A DNA stretch of 64,000 nt from Anthopleura xanthogrammica (Eukaryota > Cnidaria > Anthozoa > Actiniaria > Actiniidae), in contig OZ025210.1 of assembly GCA_964019055.1 (NCBI GenBank), forward strand, positions 3,043,047 through 3,107,046. The letters are read 5' to 3'. The translations under genes were made by a program, and so were the position numbers. Positions 47,201-57,627 of this stretch are shown one piece after another. The notes below the pieces were generated by a model. That model was not told the origin of the DNA. It made no database searches and worked only from the letters and a program-made list of their open reading frames with translations. Each line of letters begins with the position of its first letter. The stretch's first letter is position 1.

Positions 47201-49966
47201 GTAAAGCCTCTATAGCCCACTTTCGATATTCTGGTTGTGATCACGCACAAAGCAATTCAAGAGCGCGTACGAGGGTCCGGGGAAACAATGAAGTAATCCT
47301 AATATATTCTTTTCTTTCACCGGAGCCTCGTCACTCAACCAGAATATTGAAAGTAAGCTATTTACTAATGTTTTGTGGACCTCTTTTATTTTTTCTTAAA
47401 ACATTTTGTTATCATTCATCGCACATTAAATGTTTTATGATTTTTGGCATCGTCAAAAGGCAGACAACAAATCAATCGTATATTACAACCTCACAATCAA
47501 AGTCCCCTTCATCCCTTCAAGTAGTAAGTTTCACCGTACGTTACCTGTTGTATCAAAACCATGAGTAAGTTCATGTCCAAGCACGTGACCAATGGCTCCA
47601 TAACTTATCGATCTAGGAAAACAGAAAGATTGATTACAAAAGTAAAAGTCGTAAAATGTTGTCAGACTGTCATTCCACATATTTATTCTTCAATTGATTA
47701 GGCACAAGAACATATCGCAAGCTAGCAGGTCATGCAGGCAGATAGGATGGGAAGGAAGAAGCGAGGGAAGAAAGCAAGGAAGGAAGAGGGGGAGGGAAGG
47801 AGAGACAAACAAACGAACGAACGAACGAACGAAGGAAAGAAGGGAAGAAGGAAGGAAGGAAAGAAGGAAGGAAGAAAGGAAGGAAGGGATCGATGAGGGT
47901 GGGAAATCTGTGGTTCTCTATCTTTCATGTTTACAGTATATATTAACTCACCTGGGGATTTCCTCAGGGTAGAAGAACGGAGGCTGTAGAATTCCTGATG
48001 GAACAACTTCAAAGAAAAAAGGACAGAGAAGGAAAAATGAGCAATCTTGTCAAACCGACTTGGATATATTGGCTTTTAGTTTGCATACACATGGCTAAAC
48101 TAATTTACTTACATACATATCATAGTTTTACCTATTTCATTCTTTGTAATCACGTAAAAAGCATTGACAAGATGTGGAACTGTGATCCACCTGAAGGGAA
48201 AGTTTAAATAAATCATTACTTGAAAATAAGTTGAAAAGTCATTTGATCAATCAATCTTTCAGTCAATCCTTCCATCCCATCCACCAACCTTCCATAACTT
48301 CCCTTCTTTGCTTTCTTTCTTTCTTTCTTCTTCTTCTCTCCCCTTAATATTTCCTTCGTTCATTCATACATTCAGATGTCCATTCTTCCATCTATTCATT
48401 CATTATCCAAGTCTTTTTTCTTTTTTCCGGTCAATTTAATACCCGGGGGGGGGGGGGGGTACTCCCTATAATTGACTATACGGGGATGCTCCGCCCGAAA
48501 GGGGTACGTTTTTCAGGCCGCAGGTATAGAAAAGGGGTGGATGTTATAGGCCTCCTTTTAAACCAGCCTAGGCTGATCTGGACCGCCTGTATAAAGGTTG
48601 CAAACTTACTGATGTTTGTCAGAGACTGTATTCAGTTTCTGATACGTTTGGAGAGAAGCGAATTTATCAGTTTCCAATACGTTTTTGAACCAGGCTCCTT
48701 CAGTTATATTCAACTATAAAAAAAAACCAGTTCCATAAATTATTATAAATATCATTATCGATATCACCGAACCTCTCTCTTTCACTACAATCAAACTCAT
48801 GCAGGTCACATTGACATTTTTTGAGTTCATTAAACACGATAGCCGGCCTGTCCCTCTTACCAGGGTCGCGTGAATGGAGCTATCATGCAGAGGCGTATTT
48901 CTATTACCTTGTTATATCTCTCATTGAATTGCTTGTCATCCCATAGGTAGTCAGGATATCCAACTTTGTACACAGCTTCATCAGCCTGTAACATTCAAAA
49001 GACGACAGTCACTTATACATTGGTTCACACTATTACATTCGTGGATTCGTACAAATTTCATTGAATATAAATAAATTTCGAATTTTGCCACTAGTTGAAT
49101 CACCAAATAGTTTCCTAAAAATGAAACAGGTTTAAATATCCACTAAACTTGTGATTTCTTCGCTTTAACATTAGTTTTGACGCCAAACATGTGCTCATAC
49201 CTGGCGCTTATCATCTCTGTTTGAGCCTGCATCAACTCACCCAAATAACCAATAAACCAACAGCTCAGTGATTGTATACTGGAATCGCACAGTTGCCAAT
49301 ACACTCACCGTTTCAGCGAAATCATTTCTTCTTGTTTACCGAGTTTAAAACTAAACTAAACTCTACGAAGAGCCGGACTGAAGTGGTAGAGAGCTTGATA
49401 GAGCAAGCTGTTTTGTTTTGGCGACAATTCATGCATTCTCACGGGAGTACGCAACGAACAGCTAATTTGGAAAATGCTCCGACACAGGAAGCCCAGCTCA
49501 ATACAGCAAGCCCAAGGAGTTTTTACGCGGCTTGAGAGGTTTCTATCATTTGTCTTATTCTTTATTACTTTTTGTTTGATTATTCCCTCTCTCTGTATTT
49601 TTTACATTTAACTTTTTTGTTAATACGGCTTTCTTTAAAAAACATGTAAGAATTCACCATTCCACTTATTACGTCTCGAAACTACTTCCACCAGAATCCT
49701 CTTCGAATTCTTTTATTTATTCAAATGTTTGAACTCCTTGGGGAGTCTCGAGATAATGGTGTTAATGAGGCCAATAAAAGGAACTACGGAAAGCATTCTG
49801 GTAGTAGAGGTATCAAGCGTAATCACTCACTCTTTCTGTCTGTCTGTCTGTCTTTCTGTCTTTCTATGTGTCTGTCTTTCTGTCTGTCTTTCTGTGTGTC
49901 TGTGTGTCTGTGTGTCTGTGTGTCTGTGTGTCTGTGTGTCTGTCTTTCTGTGTGTCTGTCTGTCTT

Positions 49967-50003
<37 letters not shown>

Positions 50004-53000
50004 TCAATTCCTTATTTCTCTCTTTTTGTAAACACACGGAGAATGCCTGATATTGAATCTACATAATCTCACCTTTTCTTCCACAGCAGCCACTGTCTGC
50101 TTGTCAACCCAGTCTACATTCTCAATGTTATTCTTGAAAGCCTTGATGATTCCTTTCATCATCGACTCTATCTGCGGAACGACGAAAAACACCATAAACA
50201 AACACACTGAATGAATGAGAGGGGGATGGAATAATAGATTGACTGATTGATGGATCAATGGGTAGATTGCGTGGTTTGACGAGTTTGGAAGGTTGAATAG
50301 ATAGATGGAATGCATGGATAAAGTGTTGGATGGAAGAGTGAATGAATGAATGAGAAGGGGATGGATTGATAGATGAATGGGTAGATTGCATGGATGGATG
50401 AATGGGTATGGGAGATTGAATATAGATAGATGATGGATGGATAGAAGTTTGGATGAAAGAGTAGATTGACGGGATGAGATGGGACGTTACGGTACGGATA
50501 GGTCAGGATCGGATTGGATGGATGGATGAGTGGGTGGAAGAGTGGGTGAGAGGCTGGATGGGTGGCTGGGATGATTGATGGATGAGGTTGAAGTTGAATG
50601 AATATATGAAATATGGCAGGTGGAGGGGAAGGAATGTATAGTACCACGTGACGAACCTTGTGTTTGCTTTCTGGGCTGAACGCATTCTTGATAAACAAAG
50701 CCCCCATAAGAGGACCCAGAAGATTATTGGTATACCCAAAGCACTTCTTCTCTCGAGGCTTATCATGTTTGACACCAAGAAGCTTCTTCTTGAGGTCAAG
50801 ATGTTCTTTCCGAAATTTCTTGGATAGCAGAGGCACCACATCCTTAACAAGACGCCAAACCATGTAGTTGGACAGCACTCTGTGGAAAAGATACAATGTT
50901 AACGTTATAGAGCAGATTTCGTATGAGTGTGAAAAGTCACGGCACACGGCACACGGCACACGGCACGGTTACGGCGCGGACATGGCACCGAATTTGGAAA
51001 TTTTTTAAATACACGGTAATACACGGTTTTTCTTACTTTCAAATTAACGTATGTCATCTATTTAGGCGGTAAAACGGATCACTAACACATCACCATGAAA
51101 GTGCATTTACGTTATTCACCAAGTGAGACAAACGGTGAGTTTGCACTGATAGAAACATGTGAATAATTGCCCAAGGTCAAGCTCACCGTTCGTCTCGCTT
51201 CGATGCAAAGGCACGGCTACCTTTCAAGATGGTGCAGGGAACTGTGAAGGGGACTATTCTCATGTTTAGGTTCAATAGTACCACCAGATCCACCTACCTT
51301 TTGTCTGTTTTCCTGAGAAGTTCGAACAGATTTGGCAGATAATCGTTGGCCAGGACGACAGCCTGAGTGTCTGGCTTTACTGTTTTTGGCCAGAAAACTG
51401 TACTCAAATGATCAATCCAAGGGAACTTACAACACAAAGAAATAAAAGAGAGGGGGGATTTGATCTTGACTTTCGCAATTCAAACAAGGGGATATTTTAT
51501 GGGCAGAAAATAAGCAAAATAAGAAAATTTGGGGGGAAATAACTCTATCAAAGCAAAAGTCGGGACAATTTCCATTATGGCGTCAACATTTACTACAACT
51601 ACCAGAATCCCTTGCACACTTTCTTTTGTTCAGTTAATTAGCACCAATTGTCTTACTATTTTCGTGGGGAATACAATTTGGAATAACAAAGAAAGTTTGC
51701 AAAGCATTTTGGTGCTAGAAGTAAAATGATGCCATCATACGAACGGCCTATTTTCGGGCAAACCGATCTACTTGGTAGACGATGATCCTTCCTCCCCTCC
51801 ATTCCCAATACAATATGTTAGACAACACTTTCTACACATTGTGATTAGCACTTTGCAAAGGGAATTCCCCTTTGATTGATTTGATATTGATTAATGTTGT
51901 AGCCTGATGAGACTTGTCCTAGGCGGAACTGTGTGGGTATTCCCCAAACAGTGGGTAGCCACTCGACGGAATCATGGTGGCCTCCCACACACGGATTATT
52001 GTTTGGGTAGGTTAATTAGCACTCCGGAAAGTTCTGTTTGGGTTATGTCTCATTAGAAGTGTATGAAAATGGTAGGGAATAGAATTGTAATTAGGCAGAT
52101 GAAGCTAGAGGGTGAATAGAATAAAACCTGGAAGAAGGAACCTTCGCCGCCTTGATTCGACTCAGGCTAACCTAGTCCTAACAAATACAAATACATACAA
52201 TACATACGTACAATACACGGTTACGCCTTTCAACTGCGCATGCGCTAAATTTTTCTTACCTCTGGGATAGCTTTGATGAGTTTCTCCAATCGGATACGAA
52301 CATACTTCTTGGCGATTTTTGGCACCGAAATCTAATGAAAAAAAGTTCAAAAAGTCCATGAGCTTTATGTAGCTTTAAGTGGGAAGTTACAGTAATTACT
52401 TATCGATGATACTTAATTAGAGCGGTTTTCGTATGAGTGGAAAACAATACGGCAAATTTGTAGCCGTACTGCAGCAGTACCGTATCGTACCGTAACGTAT
52501 CTTACGTATCTTATGTATCTTAGAGCGGTTTTCGTACGAGTGGAAAACGATACGGCAAATTTGTAGCCGTACTGGAGCTGTACCGTATCGTACCGTATCG
52601 TACCGTAACGTATCTTACGTATCTTATGTATCTTAGAGCGGTTTTCGTATGAGTGGAAAACGATACGGCAAATTTGTAGCCGTACTGCAGCCGTACCGTA
52701 TCGTACCGTAACGTAACTTATGTATCTTAGAGCGGTTTTCGTATGAGTGGGAAGCGATACAGCAAATTCGTAGCCGTACTGTAGCTGTACCATATCTTAC
52801 TGTAGCCGTAACTACGCGTTGTGATTGGATGAAGTATTGAAAGACAATGGGAAGCCATTTCCATGTTACGGCATGTTGTACCGTGCACGTGGGGTAAGTT
52901 AGTGCCCTATGTTTCCCACTCATACGAAACTGAACCACTATAACGTAGTCGTAACTACGCGTTGTGGTTGGATGAATTACTGGAAGACAATGGGAAACTA

Positions 53001-53398
53001 TTTCAATGTTACGGCATGTCGTACCGTGTACTAGCTGTAAGTCATGTAGTACTGTATGTTTCTCACTAATTTACGAAAACCGTTGTATTAAATTTACAGT
53101 ATCTACTGGAAACAATAAAGGTTTAATTCTACAGTTGAGGTTTACTGTTTAAAGTATAACAGACCCGTGATCACAAGGGACATGCTGCAAATTAAAAAAA
53201 ATGCTGCAAACAAAAAAGAAATGATGCAAATAAAAAAGAAAACACCAGCAAATAAAAAGACAAACGCTGCAAACAAAAAAGGCTAAAGCCTGCGCGCGCA
53301 TTTAATATTGGACGAGAGGAAATAGGTTCTAAAGATGGCGACTTAACTTGGAAGGCTGAAGGAAGAGTCTAGGAAAGAGGCTAGAAGTGATGTATTAT

Positions 53399-53463
<65 letters not shown>

Positions 53464-55860
53464 GACCGCAGAGGTGAGAGGAGTGCACTACCATTATATC
53501 ACCTCGCTTCTTTACTTACCGTGGCCAGCTTTGCTTCAAATTTCATGATTTCGTGAACTCTTTTTTTTGCAGTTTCGTCGTCCACTCCCGACATCGTGAT
53601 TATGTGTGACATGTAGTCACTGACCAGGTTGACAATCTAAAACAAGAGTTTGACAAAAGAATTTTTGTGATTGAAAATATTACTTTACGACTTCCATATA
53701 TGACATGATGCGGCACACATATGGCATCCCATTGTGTGTATCGTCCAATCAAGCCGACAGACTATCACGGTTCAAAGTCCTTTCCGCGTTCGTATTGATA
53801 ATTCTGAGTACAGAATCCGTGGTCAGGCGAGTCAGAGAAACATTTGTACTATCCTTGAGGTGTTGGCACAGGAAGCCCAAGCGTTTGGCTTTCTGTGGTG
53901 TTGGTTGAGCACGGGTCAAGTTCAATAAATTCAATCGATTGATATGAGTACGTACTTTTGGACTTGTGAAGTAGGTGATCTGTGGTAAGTTGAGCGTTGC
54001 TTGATCGATCTGGAAAAGAAAGATATATGGGTTATTAACTGAATTGAATTGATTGGCAAAAAGATGGATGGATGGATGAATGGGTGGTGGATGAAAAGGT
54101 GAAAGATGGAGGGATGGATAGTTTGAAAGGGATGGCTGGTATGGATGAATGAATGAATGGCTGGATGGATCGGAATGAATGGCTGGATGGATCGGAATGA
54201 ATGGCTGGATGGATCTGAATGAATGAATGAATGAATGAATGAATGAATGAATGAATGAATGAATGAATGAATGAATGAATGAATGAATGAATGAATGAAT
54301 GAATGAATGAATGAATGAATGAATGAATGAATGAATGAATGAATGAATGAATGAATGAATGAATGAATGAATGAATGAATGAATGAATGAATGAATGAAT
54401 GAATGAATGAATGAATGAATGAATGAATGAATGAATGAATGAATGAATGAATGAATGAATGAATGAATGAATGAATGAATGAATGAATGAATGAATGAAT
54501 GAATGAATGAATGAATGAATGAATGAATGAATGAATGAATGAATGAATGAATCAAGAAACCATCCAATAAAATATGTCGCACCAATCAATCAATCATACA
54601 TACCAAAATGATATATTTAGCATGATTGTGTTCCTTTGTCGGGTCGGTGTGAACGTCAACAGTAAAGAACACTTCAGCAGGGTACCCTCGGTGCATCTTT
54701 CCCAAAGTCTTGAAAAAATCCCATGATTTGGAATCCCAGTCCTTATCAAAACTCCAAGACCCAAGGCTTTTGATATATTGAATCAAGGGGCTGTTTCCCG
54801 ACTTGTCGATAGTTTTTACATCCATACAAGAACGAAAGAACAATTTAATTTTTCTCAGATTTTCGTTGTCAGTGGTTTGGTCTGTTTTCAACGACTCAAG
54901 GAGTATCTTTTCGTTGTCTATAGAAAGCTCCGAGATTCGAGAATACTGGGAGTGAAATTTCGGGATTTCATGCTTTTTTACCCAGTTTCCACATGCATAT
55001 TCGTAAAAGTTATCGCAAGGATCTGCGGATTCATTCAGAGCCTCCTTGATGCTTTTGGCAACGCGGAGACAATGTGGTGACTGACAAATCTTTCTACCAG
55101 ATACTTTGGACATTATGGTTTGGACCTTTTCTTCTTGTGCCGTCGTGGTGGTTTCCTTTTCGGCTTCAATTTCAGGCTTTTCCGTTTCAGGCTTTTCCGT
55201 TTCAGGCTTTTCCGTTTCAGGCTTTTCCGTTTCAGGCTTTTCCGTTTCAGGCTTTTCCGTTTCAGGCTTTTCAGATTCGGGCTTTTTTGCTTCTTGTTTT
55301 TCATTTTCGGGCTTTTCCGGTGCAGGTTTTTGATTTTCGGGTTCTTCCGTTGCAGGCTTTTCACTTGCTGCCTTTTCTTCTTCTGTTTTTTTATTTTTGG
55401 GCTTTTCCGTTGCAGGTTTTTGTGATGCAGGTTTCTCTGTTGCAGCCTCTTCGCTACTTTTACTTTTCTCGTCTTTACTAACTTTTAAAGACGTCGCAAC
55501 AGTCTCTGCACTTTCACTAGCACTTTCTTCCTGTCCTTGAGCTTGCCCACCGTTAGCAGCTTGCTGTGTTTGTCCCTGCACAGGATTCTGTACCGTTTGT
55601 TGCACGACCTTGACCGAAGGTGTATCTTCTGATTGAGCTTGAACTGATTTTATCTCCGTCACACCTGTCGTTGTAATCGCTGGTTGCTGTTTAAAAGCGG
55701 TACCTGGCACTGTCCCTACGACCTTAATACTATTTTGGCTATTCGAATCATCCATAGGAGTAAGTTTCATAGTCAATACTTGCCTAGAATAAACGCAATT
55801 TAATGCAAAAAATAAAAGATACATAAGAATCCATCTTCTTTCCTTTGGAAATGATTTCAT
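44238..55860 (-). CDS. Secreted M13 (neprilysin/ECE-type) zinc metallopeptidase with EKP-rich linker (17 exons)
   Basis: Exons, in coding order: 54604-55860, 53956-54009, 53520-53636, 52260-52331, 51298-51425, 50657-50879, 50073-50171, 48908-48985, 48610-48713, 48132-48190, 47952-48006, 47545-47612, 46781-46932, 46468-46533, 45526-45621, 44657-44733, 44238-44337; 934 residues, all in phase. The N-terminus ([18 protein letters not shown]) reads as a signal peptide or short anchor. Residues 142-230 are Glu/Lys/Pro-rich with tandem ETEKP pentads encoded by a 15-bp repeat. The M13 domain starts near 259 ([10 protein letters not shown], then [14 protein letters not shown]). Zinc ligands are His762 and His766 in HELTH, with catalytic Glu763; ENIADGGG supplies Glu831 and Asp835. 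Substrate-binding VNAFY and the family C-terminus CEVW are present. It should cleave extracellular peptides; the substrate is unknown. Confidence 0.92.
45118..45339 (-). mobile_element. tRNA-derived SINE in an intron of the M13 gene
   Basis: The minus-strand head (45339 down to about 45264) is tRNA-Ser/Ala-like, with an A box (TGTCCGAGTGG) and a perfect B box (GGTTCGAGTCC). The acceptor and anticodon stems are mispaired, so it is not a functional tRNA. A tRNA-unrelated body follows, with the hairpin aaccagttgg / ccagttgggtt, then an AT-rich tail. Confidence 0.7.
45758..45940. repeat. 12-bp minisatellite cccaacatt(t/g)ga
   Basis: About 15 tandem copies alternate between acccaacattt and acccaacattgg. 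An inverted fragment (aaatgttgggtcaaaatgtt) follows at about 45961. It lies between two peptidase exons. Confidence 0.92.
46630..46735. repeat. Polypyrimidine cttt/cttc microsatellite
   Basis: A long ccct/cttt/cttc tract in an M13 intron, ending about 45 bases from the exon at 46781. A purine-rich counterpart (gaag/gaac) lies at 47755-47890. Confidence 0.9.
47044..47361. repeat. Two abutting foldback elements in an M13 intron
   Basis: 47044-47213 has arms tagaggctttgcaccatcac / gtgatagtgtaaagcctcta with gccatgacaggaggca inside. 47213-47361 is family C copy 2, with arms ccactttcgatattctggtt / aaccagaatattgaaagt. Confidence 0.8.
48442..48540. repeat. Family D fragment with G homopolymer
   Basis: A run of about 15 G is followed by gtactccctataattgacta and gggatgctccgcccgaaagg, matching one arm of the element at 8704-8966. 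It lies about 70 bases from an M13 exon. Confidence 0.7.
49832..50003. repeat. tgtc/tgtg tetranucleotide microsatellite
   Basis: ctgt, gtgt and ttct tetranucleotides run about 170 bases up to the exon at 50073. On the other side of that exon, about 50200-50610, lies an imperfect ggat/gaat tract. Confidence 0.93.
52418..52935. repeat. About 100-bp satellite of cggttttcgtatgagtgg units, closed by an inverted copy
   Basis: Starts of agcggttttcgta lie at about 52420, 52523, 52635 and 52731. Each is followed by gatacggcaaatttgtagcc and runs of gtaccgtatc. The inverted end ccactcatacgaaac lies near 52915-52930, so the array looks like an expanded foldback element. Confidence 0.8.
54210..54552. repeat. 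tgaa tetranucleotide microsatellite, about 340 bp
   Basis: More than 80 nearly uninterrupted gaat units lie in intron 1 of the M13 gene, ending about 50 bases before the exon-1 donor. Flanks show ggctggatggatcgg variants. Open frames here encode only repeat peptides. Confidence 0.97.
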
Positions 55861-56680
55861 TTTGAAAAAAATTGTTCCTCTTTAAAGAATGAAAACCAGT
55901 GACAAATCCCTCCACTTGTCTTGTCCAAGTTCTTCACAGAAGTTGATGTCCTGATATCTCAAACCTATTTAAAATTTTGCTAGTATCATAAACAAAAAAG
56001 CAGAAATTTCATCCTATTTTACGAGCCTTAAAAAGTCGAAGATCATTCGGATAATGACACAACGACCAAACTTAAATATTTTACCGTCATAAGAGCGTTT
56101 GATTGGCTGAGTTTGTTCGCCGTGACGTTCAATAACGGGTATCATTAGTCACCTGTAAGAAAGATCAGCCTTCATTCAAACCACCTGTACATCATCCAGT
56201 TATATTAATTGCTTTCGTTCGGACTGACTGACCAGCGGTAATTTGCGATAACGCAATGCATGCTTGGTACTTTCTTTAACCAACCATCTAGTCAGCGGTA
56301 GCTGAATGCATGCTAAGGTTTTTTTTTGTTGGACTGACCAGCGGTTTTTGAATTATTGAAGTATCATAATTGATATGAAAATTCCCGAACCTGGATCAAG
56401 TTTTATTTGTACCATTCTTATCTTGTAATTCAGCAGGTACGGAGTTCTTGTGAATTCAGTTTATAGTTTTTTTGTTTGCTGGGTTTTTTTTCATGAAGGA
56501 AAAACGTGTTAAGTAGTAAAAAAGGCTAATGGTTTATCAGATTTTTTGAGCAAAATGGAATAAACTTCCAATGCCACTGGGATCGAAAAAGTTTATTCAA
56601 AGCTTTTTCTGTACTAATTTTATTAATTCTTCTTATATTTGTGAGTCTTAGATTTCTGCTCATTTTATCCGGCCAAAAAA
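55861..56680. other. Region upstream of the M13 gene
   Basis: Promoter side of the peptidase. It contains a repeated phrase (gactgaccagcggt at about 56223 and 56332; gcggtagctgaatgcatgct between them). No gene is seen. Confidence 0.5.
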
Positions 56681-56752
56681 GCCTCGTGGGAGATTCGAAC
56701 TCCCGACCCCTGGTTTACGAGACCAGTGCTCTACCCACTGAGCTAACGAGGC
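56681..56752 (-). tRNA. tRNA-Thr (anticodon CGU)
   Basis: 72 bases fold into a full cloverleaf on the minus strand. The acceptor stem GCCTCGT / ACGAGGC is fully paired. The D arm contains GCTCAGTGGGTAGAGC. The anticodon stem CTGGT / ACCAG encloses CTCGTAA (anticodon CGT). The T arm is GGGAG-TTCGAAT-CTCCC. A TTTTTT Pol III terminator follows directly. There is no intron and no encoded CCA. Confidence 0.95.
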
Positions 56753-57627
56753 TTTGTTATATCTCTATTTTCCTAGAAACTTTAATAATAGTTTGCAGAA
56801 TATCGCCAAGAAACGCGAAGTACCTTGCCTGGAATTTGAACCACAATGCACCGGGCGAGTAGATGTCCTTCTGCGTGTCACGTGACCAAGGCAAACCGCG
56901 AAGAAAATGGTTGAAATGGTTGATCAAGATTGTTTCCTTATTTTTTCCACTTCTTGTTTCTTCTTTTGACTCAAAGCTTAAAAAAAGCCTTAGAGTTTCT
57001 TAAGGTTTAAAACTTTGCCGAAATACTGCATTATCTTAAAAGGCATATAATTTACCTATTCAGCACCAATGTCCGAAAAATCAATGATAGAAAACATAGA
57101 TATTTGAAAAATATTTTTAAAGCCTTACTTTCTTCAAACTTCACAGTTTTACCGATTTTAACATGCTCTTTCCAGCTATGGTGATTATTCTTGTCCTGTG
57201 AGTTTTAAATTTACATGATCAACCATCATCGCTTCCACTATTAGCACAGATAGCCTGTCATGAAGAATGCATATGTGTGAAGAAAATCTTAGATATTTTG
57301 AAGAAGATATTTCCAATAAATATATTTTTCTTATTAGAAAGGATTTTTATAGTTTCATTTCAATGTAAAGATAATATACACAAAATTATTTTCAATATAT
57401 TCGGTGTTTTCTTTCTGTCATTTTGCTTTCATTGTCAACGTTTCTTGCAAGTGGTTTCTGTTACCATGGTCACCTGTGACGTTGCTAAACTGGGTTTGAA
57501 TTGAGTAGTTAAATTGTATAGAATAAAGAAAACCTAAATTAATGCAAATTCATACTACAAATTTAGTATATCCTTACGGGGAGGACGAGAAATATTTGCG
57601 ACACGAATTTCTAAACTTCAGCACAAA
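56753..57627. other. Intergenic DNA before the GalNAc transferase gene
   Basis: AT-rich, with no supportable gene. It includes the 5' flank of the tRNA and presumably the transferase promoter. Confidence 0.5.

Noticed and set aside
53749..54589. Open frames of Ser-Phe-Ile-His repeats (278 and 184 residues)
   Set aside because: Translation of the tgaa microsatellite in intron 1 of the M13 gene; part of the longer frame only coincides with a true 18-codon exon at 53956-54009.
55074..55481. Plus-strand frames with Ala-Phe-Pro-Phe-Gln repeats
   Set aside because: Antisense shadow of the EKP-coding 15-bp repeat in M13 exon 1.
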